From Ignavibacteriaceae bacterium (GTDB lineage: Bacteria; Bacteroidota; Ignavibacteria; Ignavibacteriales; Ignavibacteriaceae): a stretch of DNA of 64,000 bases. Under the pieces are notes generated by a model. That model saw only the letters and a program-made list of their open reading frames with translations. It was not told where the DNA came from and ran no database searches. Shown here in pieces: positions 1 through 7,758 of the stretch. The DNA lies in contig JALNZG010000005.1 in NCBI GenBank assembly GCA_023229425.1, forward strand, positions 62,001-126,000. The letters run 5' to 3'. Each line of letters starts with the position of its first letter. The first letter of the stretch is position 1. A program made the translations under genes and the position numbers.

Positions 1-35
1 AGAAAAACAGAAAAGAGTTAAGAGGCTAAGAATTC

Positions 36-1673
36 ATGCACAATAATGGACATTCGGTTAGTTATTTAGATTATAAGGGAAAGCATTCCGGCATTTTTGC
101 ATGGATATTGTCAACTGATCATAAAAGGATTGATTTACTTTATCTTATGGCGTCGCTTCTTTTTTTTGCTGTTGGTGTTACGTTTGGATTTTTAATGCGG
201 TTAGAATTAATTGCTCCAGGTAAGACGATTATGGATGCGCAGACATACAATTCGTTTTTTACTTTGCACGGCATAATCATGATCTTCCTTTTTGTTATTC
301 CAGGTTTACCGGCGGTTTTTGGAAATTTCTTCCTTCCGATTCTTATCGGAGCTAAAGATGTCGCTTTCCCGAGAATCAATTTGCTTTCTTGGTGGTTATA
401 TATTCTTGGAGCATTGCTCGCAGTTATTTCTGTGTTTCTTCCCGGCGGACCTGCCGATACAGGCTGGACTTTTTATATTCCCTATAGCATCAGATCGACT
501 ACTAATGTTATGCCTGCATTAATGGCAGCATTTATCTTAGGTTTTTCTTCGATCTTAACGGGGTTAAATTTTATTGTAACAATCCATAGAATGCGCGCAC
601 CGGGAATGACTTTCTTTAGGATGCCGCTTTTCGCTTGGTCTTTATATGCAACTGCGTGGGTTCAAATTCTAGCCACACCGATAATTGGAATTACTCTTTT
701 ATTAGTTTCAATCGAAAGAGCATTTGGCGTTGGATTATTTGATCCAGCATTAGGCGGTGATCCGGTTTTGTATCAACATTTATTTTGGATTTATTCTCAT
801 CCCGCAGTCTATATAATGATTTTACCTGCAATGGGAGTAATTTCCGAAATTATTCCGGTCTTTTCTCACCGGACAATTTTTGGATATAAATTTATTGCAT
901 TTTCAAGTTTGGCAATCGCGCTTTTCGGTTCGATGGTTTGGGCGCATCACATGTTTACCGTAGGTATGAGTGAAACGGCTCAAATTATTTTTTCTTTGCT
1001 TACATTTCTGGTCGCTATTCCCAGCGCAATTAAAATATTCAACTGGGTGGCTACTTTGTACAAAGGATCAATTTCCACCGATGCGCCATTATTATATGCG
1101 TTAGGATTTATCTTTTTATTCTCTATCGGCGGGTTTACAGGTTTGATCCAGGGCGCTTTATCTGTAAATATGCACATCCATGATACCTCCTTTATTGTTG
1201 CCCATTTTCATTATGTAATGTTCGGTGGAACGGGATTCGGAATTTTTGCCGCTATGCATTATTGGTTCCCGAAAATGTTTGGTAAAATGTATAATATGAA
1301 AACAGCTAAAACAGGATTCTGGTTTTTATTTGTTGGATTTAACACTCTCTATTTTCCGATGTTTGTAATGGGCTGGTTAGGAATGCCGCGAAGATATTAT
1401 GACTATTTACCGGAATTCCATATTTATCATCTTGTTTCGACGATTGGTTCGTGGATATTGATAGTTGGTTTAATAATCATGTTTACAAACTTTTATAAAG
1501 CGTTGAGGAGTAAAACTTCTTATACAGCGATAAATCCTTGGGGCGGAGAAACTCTTGAATGGACAATTCAAAACAAGCCGTCACTAGAAAATTTTGAGGT
1601 TATTCCGACCATTACAGCCGGACCATATGAATATAAAGACAACGAAGAAAATTTAATGAAGGAGGACAGTTGA
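36..1673 (+). CDS. ctaD: Cytochrome c oxidase subunit I (heme-copper oxidase, A2-like)
   Basis: Catalytic subunit of the terminal oxidase; it reduces O2 to water at the heme a3-CuB centre and pumps protons across the cytoplasmic membrane. The 545 residues hold about 12 membrane segments and the usual ligands: the YSHPAVY stretch (CuB His plus the cross-linked Tyr), AHHMFTVGM (CuB His pair) and AHFHYVMFGG (heme a3 and heme a ligands). The segment reads YSHP instead of the GHPE of mitochondrial-type enzymes; from family knowledge this marks the A2 subfamily, where Tyr-Ser replaces the D-channel glutamate. It is the first of six genes on the same strand. The upstream part of the locus lies outside the window, so its promoter cannot be seen. 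Confidence 0.97.
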   Translation: MHNNGHSVSYLDYKGKHSGIFAWILSTDHKRIDLLYLMASLLFFAVGVTFGFLMRLELIAPGKTIMDAQTYNSFFTLHGIIMIFLFVIPGLPAVFGNFFLPILIGAKDVAFPRINLLSWWLYILGALLAVISVFLPGGPADTGWTFYIPYSIRSTTNVMPALMAAFILGFSSILTGLNFIVTIHRMRAPGMTFFRMPLFAWSLYATAWVQILATPIIGITLLLVSIERAFGVGLFDPALGGDPVLYQHLFWIYSHPAVYIMILPAMGVISEIIPVFSHRTIFGYKFIAFSSLAIALFGSMVWAHHMFTVGMSETAQIIFSLLTFLVAIPSAIKIFNWVATLYKGSISTDAPLLYALGFIFLFSIGGFTGLIQGALSVNMHIHDTSFIVAHFHYVMFGGTGFGIFAAMHYWFPKMFGKMYNMKTAKTGFWFLFVGFNTLYFPMFVMGWLGMPRRYYDYLPEFHIYHLVSTIGSWILIVGLIIMFTNFYKALRSKTSYTAINPWGGETLEWTIQNKPSLENFEVIPTITAGPYEYKDNEENLMKEDS

Positions 1674-2293
1674 GCTCAATTGCCGAACACACAGTTGAAC
1701 ATATTCACCGCGACGACGTTGGCTCACGGCTTGGAATGTGGCTTTTCCTTTTTACCGAATTGGTCTTATTCGGTGGTATGTTCCTTGTCTATGCTGTTTA
1801 CCGATTTACATATCCGCATGAATTTCATGTTGCCGCAAAAGAATTAAATACTTCCGTCGGAGCTTTAAATACGATCATTCTACTTACAAGTAGTTTAACT
1901 ATTGTTCTTTCAATCATCGCCATCAGGAAAAACAATAAATTTTTGTCCGTCTTTTTCCAAATATTTACGATGGTTTTAGCTTTCGGATTTTTGATCAATA
2001 AATATTTTGAATGGAATATTAAAATCCACCACGGAATTTTCCCCGGCTCAGAAATTCTTTTGGCAAAAGGGAACGGCGAAATCTTATTCTTTGGTTTGTA
2101 TTATGTAATGACCGGTTTACACGCATTACACGTTGGTATTGGAATGTTGTTAATTGAAGTGATGACTGGATTAACAATTAAAGGAAGAATTAATTCCACA
2201 AATTATGTCCGCCTTGAAGCCGCCGGACTTTATTGGCATCTCGTTGATATTATTTGGATTTTCCTATTCCCGCTTTTCTATTTAATTACTTGA
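1670..2293 (+). CDS. ctaE: Cytochrome c oxidase subunit III
   Basis: Seven-helix subunit III, which stabilises the oxidase core; 207 residues is the short bacterial form. Typical signatures are the RLGMWLFLFTELVLFGGMF opening helix and the YYVMTGLHALHVGIGM and YWHLVDIIWIFLFPLFY stretches near the C-terminus. The start codon is TTG, overlapping the subunit I stop by four bases (TTGA), with a strong GGAGG ribosome-binding site at 1661-1665 inside the end of ctaD. This implies translational coupling with ctaD. Confidence 0.95.
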   Translation: MSSIAEHTVEHIHRDDVGSRLGMWLFLFTELVLFGGMFLVYAVYRFTYPHEFHVAAKELNTSVGALNTIILLTSSLTIVLSIIAIRKNNKFLSVFFQIFTMVLAFGFLINKYFEWNIKIHHGIFPGSEILLAKGNGEILFFGLYYVMTGLHALHVGIGMLLIEVMTGLTIKGRINSTNYVRLEAAGLYWHLVDIIWIFLFPLFYLIT

Positions 2294-2306
2294 GGAATTT
2301 GTTTGT

Positions 2307-2606
2307 ATGAGTGGAGAACATTTGGAAATTACAGTTGAACATAAACCTACTTACGGATTTTACATATTAATATGGCTTGTGTTAATGATGCTTACAGGCG
2401 TTACTGTAGCGGTTGCCGGAATTAATTTTGGAAACATTACGATTGCTACTGCATTAACGATTGCAATCATTAAATCTTACTTGGTGCTAACATTCTTTAT
2501 GCACCTTAAAACTGAAACCGCCACATTTAAGATATTTGTGGGTGTGGCTCTGCTGTTTCTTTTGATCTCGATAGCTCTTTTATTTTCAGATTATAGTTTT
2601 TTATAA
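2307..2606 (+). CDS. ctaF: Cytochrome c oxidase subunit IV-like small membrane protein
   Basis: A 99-residue protein with three predicted membrane helices and the arrangement of the prokaryotic subunit IV (COX4_pro/CtaF) family, including the helix containing AIIKSYLVLTFFMHLK, which is typical of that family. It is thought to be an accessory subunit aiding assembly of the oxidase. It starts 13 bases after ctaE and is followed 8 bases later by the subunit II gene, so it belongs to the oxidase operon. The assignment rests on the Lys/His-containing third helix, size and position. Confidence 0.9.
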   Translation: MSGEHLEITVEHKPTYGFYILIWLVLMMLTGVTVAVAGINFGNITIATALTIAIIKSYLVLTFFMHLKTETATFKIFVGVALLFLLISIALLFSDYSFL

Positions 2607-2614
2607 GGTGAAAC

Positions 2615-3277
2615 ATGATTTTTGGTTCAAATCATATTGATTTAGTGAACGGAGCCTTCTGGTTTATTACCGGTATTTCTTTTCTTCTTTTAGCATTAAT
2701 TACATTTTTGATGATCTTCTTTGTTTTTAAGTACAACAGAAAAAAAGGGATGAAAGCCGTCAACATTCACGGTAATACAAAATTGGAAATACTTTGGACT
2801 GTTATTCCCGTTATTTTAGTTATGGCGATGTTTTGGTACGGCTGGATCGGTTACCGCGATTTGAAAAATCCTCCTAAAGATGCAATGGTTATTAAAGTTA
2901 CGGCTCAAATGTGGAAATGGACTTTTGAATATGATAACGGTGTTAAAGCGGATTCCCTTTACGTGCCGGTTAATAAAGCCATAGAAGTAAATCTTCATTC
3001 ATTAGATGTAAATCATAGTTTTTTCATTCCGGCTTTTCGCTTCAAACGTGATGTTATGCCTAATAGAAATAATTCAATTTGGTTTTTGCCCGAACAAGTT
3101 GGAAGATTTGATATTGCCTGTGCAGAGTATTGCGGATTGAGCCATTCGGCAATGTATTCAAAAGTGATTGTACTCCCTCAGCAAGAATTTGAGGCTTGGA
3201 TGAAGGCAGAATTAGCTAAGAAGAACTCACCGGTTGCTCAACAATCCGCATTAACTGATTCAACAAAAGTTAAATAG
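2615..3277 (+). CDS. ctaC: Cytochrome c oxidase subunit II (CuA)
   Basis: Subunit II accepts electrons from cytochrome c through the binuclear CuA centre. Two N-terminal membrane helices (about residues 12-36 and 58-80) are followed by a periplasmic cupredoxin domain. CuA ligands are visible: the His of DVNHSFFIP, then CAEYCGLSHSAM with two Cys, Glu, His and Met. The 220 residues end shortly after the cupredoxin domain in a low-complexity tail, and there is no fused cytochrome c domain; the separate cytochrome c gene at the end of the operon may fill that role. Finding subunit II downstream of I, III and IV is a less common order. Confidence 0.96.
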   Translation: MIFGSNHIDLVNGAFWFITGISFLLLALITFLMIFFVFKYNRKKGMKAVNIHGNTKLEILWTVIPVILVMAMFWYGWIGYRDLKNPPKDAMVIKVTAQMWKWTFEYDNGVKADSLYVPVNKAIEVNLHSLDVNHSFFIPAFRFKRDVMPNRNNSIWFLPEQVGRFDIACAEYCGLSHSAMYSKVIVLPQQEFEAWMKAELAKKNSPVAQQSALTDSTKVK

Positions 3278-3278
3278 C

Positions 3279-4145
3279 TTGAAAGCAAGAATTAACATAT
3301 TTCTTGAACTAATAAAGTTCCGCATAACGGTTTTTGTGATGATCACAACTGTCTTTGGATACCTTTGCGCCACAAAAGTTTTCGGCATTGAATTACTCGG
3401 CGCTGCTTTGGGAATTTTTCTTCTTGCGTCAGGTTCTGCTGCATTAAATCATTTGCAGGAAGCAGTGTTCGACGCACAAATGGAAAGGACAAAGAATCGG
3501 CCGATTCCTTCCGGGAAAATTTCGGAGAAAAATGTTTTCGGAATTATTCTCATCTTATCAATAGTTGGATCGGTACTCTTGTTTATTTCATCTGGATTTA
3601 TTGGTGTACTTCTTGGACTCCTTGCTTTACTTTGGTACAACGGAATTTACACTCCGCTCAAACGGAAAACATCGTTTGCAATTATTCCCGGTTCTGTAAT
3701 TGGAGCAATTCCTCCGGTAGTGGGTTGGGTAACAGGCGGTGGAAATGTTTTTGATCCTCAAGCCTTATTAATTGCCTTCTTCTTTTTTATTTGGCAGATA
3801 CCCCATTTTTGGTTATTGCTTTTGGCTTTCGGAAAAGATTATGAAGATGCCGGATACCCAACACTAAAGAAATATTTTAGTGAAAATCAGCTTGCAAGAA
3901 TAACTTATGTTTGGATTTGTGTAACCGGAGTTACCGGCTTGCTTATGCCGCTATTCAGCATAATAGATATTTCATTTGCAAGCATCGGTATTTTAGTGTT
4001 GGTTATTACCTTAATTATCCGTTCGGCAAAACTATTAAATGAACACATTGACAAACAATCTCTACGGAAAGTATTTTTAGAAATTAACTTGTTTGTTGTA
4101 GTGTTAATTCTTTTTATTTCAATTGAAAAAATAATTCTCTTATAA
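3279..4145 (+). CDS. ctaB: Protoheme IX farnesyltransferase (heme O synthase)
   Basis: Integral membrane UbiA-family prenyltransferase that adds a farnesyl group to heme b to give heme o, the precursor of heme a for the oxidase encoded just upstream. The 288 residues contain about nine membrane segments. The prenyl-diphosphate/Mg-binding motif lies at NHLQEAVFDAQMERTKNRP: the canonical N-x3-D-x3-D appears as N-x3-E-x3-D, a conservative change at the first Asp. The RTKNRPIPSG continuation is standard. It begins with TTG two bases after the subunit II stop; the next ATG in frame would remove the first helix. Confidence 0.93.
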   Translation: MKARINIFLELIKFRITVFVMITTVFGYLCATKVFGIELLGAALGIFLLASGSAALNHLQEAVFDAQMERTKNRPIPSGKISEKNVFGIILILSIVGSVLLFISSGFIGVLLGLLALLWYNGIYTPLKRKTSFAIIPGSVIGAIPPVVGWVTGGGNVFDPQALLIAFFFFIWQIPHFWLLLLAFGKDYEDAGYPTLKKYFSENQLARITYVWICVTGVTGLLMPLFSIIDISFASIGILVLVITLIIRSAKLLNEHIDKQSLRKVFLEINLFVVVLILFISIEKIILL

Positions 4146-4156
4146 AGGTAGCGTAG

Positions 4157-5485
4157 ATGGATTTTTTAGATAAATTAGTTCTTCCGCAATCGCTAGAACA
4201 TATTGCTTTGCTGCACTATCTGGCAACTATTATTTTGTTTTTATTTGTGCCATTTATAAGTCTTGTTCTGGGTGGTTCTATCTTATCTTTATATTTTAAG
4301 AGAAAAGGGAAGAGTGACGAGAACGGATTTTATACAAAATTTTCAAAAGAAGTAATTGAGTTAACTACGTTTACTAAAGGTGCGGGAGTTGCACTTGGCA
4401 GTATTCCTCTTTTGGCTTTGATATTAATTTACGCGCAGATACTTCATAATTTAAAACTTGTTACCATTTCGTTTTTTGTTGCTGCGTTTATTTTGATAAC
4501 GATAGGATTAATTTTCATTTATACCTACCGCTACTCATGGGTCTTTAAGTCCTTATTTTCTTCAGTAAAAATTGAAGAAAGAGAAACCGAATATTCAACC
4601 TTTGCAAATAATGTTGCAAGAGTAAACCGTAAATCAAGTTTATGGGGAATTATCTTTCTCTTGATTGGTTCTTACTTTTTTATCGGCGGTATAAATCTTA
4701 CTCTGAATCCATCTGATTGGGATGCAACCGGTATTTTATATCTTTTTACTTCGTTTTCAGTTTTTGTAAAATGGATACACTTTTTAACTGCTGCACTTTC
4801 ATTAACCGGCGCATTTCTTCTCTTCATATATTTCTTTTGGGAAGGCGGGAAGGGGATTGAAGATTCAGGATATAAAGAGTTTATAAAGAAAACAGGACTT
4901 TCCGTCACTTTATTTTTTGCCCTCTTTCAACCGCTTTTTTTGTTGATAAACTTAGTTGCGCTTCCATCTCTTGCTCTCTCATCTTCTGTGTTTGGATTTG
5001 CAGTGATATCCTTGTTCGCAGTTTTCTGGGTCTTCCATCTTTTATATGCAATGTTGAAAAATTCAGAATTACATTATTCAGGAATGGTATTTCTTCTTCT
5101 TGTTATTGCTTCATTAACGTTGATCATTTCCGAACAAGCTTCGTTTCGTAATGTTACAAAGAAGCAGGCGATTCTCCTTTCTGCTGAATATGATGTTACC
5201 CTTAAAGCTCTGAAAGGAGAACCGATAGGAATTGCAGAAATTAGCGGCGCTGATATTTTTAACGGCAAATGTTCTGCATGCCATAAGTTTGATCAGAAAT
5301 TAGTTGGACCTCCATACAAAGAAACATTACCGAAATATAAAGGTGATGTTGAAAAAGTTGCGGCTTACGTGTTGAATCCTACAAAAATTAATCCTGCATA
5401 TCCTCCAATGCCTAATCAAGGTTTAAAACCTGCCGAAGCCAAAGCTATTGCAAAATATATTTTGGAAGAAGTGAAGAAGTACTAA
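4157..5485 (+). CDS. Polytopic membrane protein with C-terminal monoheme cytochrome c domain
   Basis: A 442-residue protein with roughly nine hydrophobic helices over the first 330 residues, then an extracytoplasmic class I cytochrome c domain (about 355-442) with the heme-attachment motif CSACH and a probable axial Met in PPMPNQ. Lying 11 bases downstream of ctaB, it closes the oxidase operon and is a likely electron donor to the CuA site or a membrane-anchored partner of the oxidase. I do not recognise the helical part as a named family. It contains several membrane-embedded histidines (for example in WIHFLTAAL and FHLLYAM) that could bind heme b. The cytochrome domain is clear; the donor role is inferred from position. 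Confidence 0.85.
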   Translation: MDFLDKLVLPQSLEHIALLHYLATIILFLFVPFISLVLGGSILSLYFKRKGKSDENGFYTKFSKEVIELTTFTKGAGVALGSIPLLALILIYAQILHNLKLVTISFFVAAFILITIGLIFIYTYRYSWVFKSLFSSVKIEERETEYSTFANNVARVNRKSSLWGIIFLLIGSYFFIGGINLTLNPSDWDATGILYLFTSFSVFVKWIHFLTAALSLTGAFLLFIYFFWEGGKGIEDSGYKEFIKKTGLSVTLFFALFQPLFLLINLVALPSLALSSSVFGFAVISLFAVFWVFHLLYAMLKNSELHYSGMVFLLLVIASLTLIISEQASFRNVTKKQAILLSAEYDVTLKALKGEPIGIAEISGADIFNGKCSACHKFDQKLVGPPYKETLPKYKGDVEKVAAYVLNPTKINPAYPPMPNQGLKPAEAKAIAKYILEEVKKY

Positions 5486-5512
5486 TAAAATCTTAAAACT
5501 TGCGCGGTTCTC

Positions 5513-5529
5513 AAAACCTTGGAGGTTTT
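5513..5529. terminator. Hairpin after the oxidase operon, possible terminator
   Basis: Perfect 7-bp stem AAAACCT / AGGTTTT with a TGG loop, 28 bases past the last oxidase-operon stop and ending in a run of T. A second inverted repeat, AGTGCAAA (5534-5541) / TTTGCACT (5556-5563), follows. It may terminate the oxidase operon. The three-base loop and short perfect arms also resemble the palindromes seen elsewhere in this window. Confidence 0.5.
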
Positions 5530-5587
5530 TGTTAGTGCAAAACTTACGCAAACTCTTTGCACTTAAACTCAGTACAAAATTCTTTCA

Positions 5588-5797
5588 TTACCATGCCGAA
5601 TAATCCTCGTTATCAATATCTTTAACAAGTGTGGAAACAGACCCCATTAAAGCTATTTCCGATTCGCTCCAATATAACTCTTTTTTTTCATCAGCATTAG
5701 AAAGGATGATAACTTCAACTTCATCCCCAAAATTTTCGGGTATGTCTATGGTTACTATTTTATTTATAACTTTTTCTTTTTTCCGGAGAGCAAGCAT
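5588..5797 (-). CDS. Small antitoxin-like protein, no partner seen
   Basis: A 69-residue protein opening with a Lys/Arg-rich segment and a beta-strand pattern (KIVTIDIPENFGDEVEVIILS), followed by an acidic C-terminal tail ending in DIDNEDYSAW. This layout is common in small antitoxins of the DUF2281/AbrB-like kind in Bacteroidota, where the last residues wrap a PIN-type toxin. No toxin gene lies on either side: upstream there is only non-coding sequence and downstream the oxidase operon ends. If real, it is an orphan antitoxin or a remnant of a pair. The family name is recalled, not tested. Confidence 0.55.
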   Translation of the reverse strand: MLALRKKEKVINKIVTIDIPENFGDEVEVIILSNADEKKELYWSESEIALMGSVSTLVKDIDNEDYSAW

Positions 5798-5936
5798 AAA
5801 ATAATTCCTTTTAATAATCTCTTTCTTATTTATAATATTTTTTAATGTTCGGTTTAAAATATCTAAACTGTCAAGGTTTTCAAAACGGCAGTGGGTTCAA
5901 GTTTTTACCGACAACATGTTTTATTAAATCTTATGT

Positions 5937-6788
5937 TCACTTTGTCAAATCTTTTAATTTCTTTTTCGATGCGGTAAAATTAGGATCCAATTCAACAGCT
6001 TTTTTAAATTGCGCAATAGCTTCCGTTTTATTTCCCGCGGCTAAATATCCATCACCCAAACTATCGTATGAGTTTGGATTATTCGGGTCAAGTTCAACTT
6101 GTTTTTTAAATTTCTGGATTGCTTCAATAATACGTTTATTGTTTAAGAGAAAGTAACCGTACTCATTATATAAACCGCTAAAATCTTTTGCGCTTCCATA
6201 TTTATTTTCAAGGAATTTGAATTCTTCTTCCGCTTTCCCGATGTTTTTATCTGCGATATATAATGTAGCAAGTTGGTAATGCCCCAATTTTTCATCGTAG
6301 CCAATTAATATTTTAGCTTCACTATAAGCTCTTTCCATACTTCCTCCCATAATGCCGGGAGCCATTCTGTAAAAACCTATCAATCCCATTCTCCCCTGGA
6401 CATGCGCAGGGTTGATCTGAACAGTCTTCATGTATTCATCTTTTATTCTTGGTGCGAGCTTCATTTTAGTGAAGATACTGGAGTTTACAGCATCCTGTCC
6501 CATAGCTTGAGCAAACCAAAAATGATAATCGGCATTGTTCCAATTAATTTTTATCGCTGTTTCAAATTCATCTGAGGCATCCTCATATTCTTTCATACGT
6601 AATAAAGTTTTCCCTAAATAAAAATGGGCTTCGGCATTGTTTTTATCATTGCTGATCAATTTTTCGAGTAGCGATTTTGCATCACTCAAATTATTGTTTT
6701 GAAGAAGATTTTTAGCAGAATTAAGATCTTGTGAAAAATTCATCGAAGCGATGGAAAGAAATAAAACGGTAAATAATATTTTTTTCAT
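5937..6788 (-). CDS. Secreted tetratricopeptide-repeat protein
   Basis: A 283-residue protein with a signal peptide (hydrophobic stretch ending at MNFSQ, about residue 20) and TPR motifs through the mature part, for example NNAEAHFYLGKTLLRMKEYEDASDEF and PNSYDSLGDGYLAAGNKTEAIAQFKKAVELDPN. TPR arrays form helical scaffolds for protein-protein contacts; no enzymatic motif is seen. A good ribosome-binding site (AAGGAG) precedes the ATG by nine bases. It is monocistronic: the flanking genes are more than 100 bases away and unrelated. The partner is unknown. Confidence 0.85.
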   Translation of the reverse strand: MKKILFTVLFLSIASMNFSQDLNSAKNLLQNNNLSDAKSLLEKLISNDKNNAEAHFYLGKTLLRMKEYEDASDEFETAIKINWNNADYHFWFAQAMGQDAVNSSIFTKMKLAPRIKDEYMKTVQINPAHVQGRMGLIGFYRMAPGIMGGSMERAYSEAKILIGYDEKLGHYQLATLYIADKNIGKAEEEFKFLENKYGSAKDFSGLYNEYGYFLLNNKRIIEAIQKFKKQVELDPNNPNSYDSLGDGYLAAGNKTEAIAQFKKAVELDPNFTASKKKLKDLTK

Positions 6789-6880
6789 TTTTAGTCTCCT
6801 TGGAAAAATAGAGTTAATACTTTATTAAGTCATGTTACGCAGAACTCTTATTTATTAATGGAACAAATGTCGGCAACTCA

Positions 6881-6963
6881 GGCTTTAGCCATTATTTTGG
6901 CTATTAATGGGCTAAAGCCCAAGTATTTGGTCTTATTTAACCCCCGGCATAAATGCCGGGGTT
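6881..6963. repeat. Two intergenic palindromes
   Basis: Between the TPR gene and the lipoprotein gene lie two inverted repeats: GGCTTTAGCC (6881-6890) with GGCTAAAGCC (6910-6919), and AACCCCCGGCAT (6939-6950) with ATGCCGGGGTT (6953-6963), the latter with a two-base loop and one extra C. No reading frame of note is present in 6789-7073. They look like members of a short dispersed palindrome family (see 27997-28137). Confidence 0.7.
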
Positions 6964-7073
6964 ACTTGATACGCAGTATGCGTAAGGTGAATTATTAATA
7001 CTCGAATATAGAATTTTAGTTTTAACTACGGAAAAGGTTTTCGCTAACAATCTCAGATTTTAATTAACTGTAT

Positions 7074-7592
7074 TTACATATATGAACACTTGTTCAAGAA
7101 TTTCTCAGAGGAAAACGAAATACCAATTTCTTTTCCCCAATCAGTTATCAGGATTCTGCATTTCGCTTTTCCTTTCTCAGAAATAAACCAATCACCTTCC
7201 GCTCGCGCAAATTTCTCATAAGCTAAATTGTTTACACTATCTTTAAATGTTTGGTATGTTCTTAATGTTTCTGCAACGATTCCAACAAAAATGAAATTTA
7301 GTGAGTCATTAACGAAATCAACTACCCAATGACCGGTTTTTACTCCATTTAACACTCCTCCCTCGAATCTGTAAACTTTTATGCCCTTACTTTTTTTGTT
7401 TTGTTTAATCTCGTTACTGAATTCAAGACCATATTTCGTTTCTAATATGGATTTAACCTTAGCATAATTATAATCCCATTTCATATCTTGAATTACTTCT
7501 GCAATACTTACATTCGGATATTCCTTTGGTTTCTTCTCACATCCGGCTGAAATAATCAAAAACCCTATGATCAGATAAATGCTAGATCTCAT
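7074..7592 (-). CDS. Putative lipoprotein of unknown function
   Basis: A protein of 172 residues when started at the ATG with a GAGAGG ribosome-binding site about seven bases upstream; a longer reading back to 7640 adds 16 residues that spoil the signal peptide. The N-terminus has a short positive charge, a hydrophobic core (IYLIIGFLIISA) and a GC lipobox, so it is probably lipid-anchored. The mature domain is a mixed alpha/beta sequence of about 150 residues that I do not recognise. It sits alone between the TPR and glucanase genes on the same strand. Confidence 0.75.
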   Translation of the reverse strand: MRSSIYLIIGFLIISAGCEKKPKEYPNVSIAEVIQDMKWDYNYAKVKSILETKYGLEFSNEIKQNKKSKGIKVYRFEGGVLNGVKTGHWVVDFVNDSLNFIFVGIVAETLRTYQTFKDSVNNLAYEKFARAEGDWFISEKGKAKCRILITDWGKEIGISFSSEKFLNKCSYM

Positions 7593-7693
7593 CTTGAACC
7601 TCTCTTTGTTGATTAACTTGAGTAATTTATATTTTCTCATTCAACTCTTATTGAGTTGTTTTTAACTTCTTAAAGCAAAAATCGTTAATCCTT

Positions 7694-7707
7694 TCCGCCG
7701 TGGCGGA
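7694..7707. repeat. Short perfect palindrome
   Basis: TCCGCC-GT-GGCGGA, a perfect 6-bp stem with a two-base loop in the non-coding gap between the lipoprotein gene and the glucanase gene. GC-rich against an AT-rich background. There is no T-run on either side, so terminator function is doubtful; it fits the dispersed palindromes of this window. Confidence 0.5.
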
Positions 7708-7758
7708 CTAAAATCTTGATCAAAAAAACAAATATTTGACTGAGGAAAACATGCAGCT

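Noticed and set aside
5845..6156. Plus-strand 103-residue frame opposite the TPR gene
   Set aside because: Antisense shadow of the TPR protein, which has a signal peptide, TPR motifs and a good ribosome-binding site.
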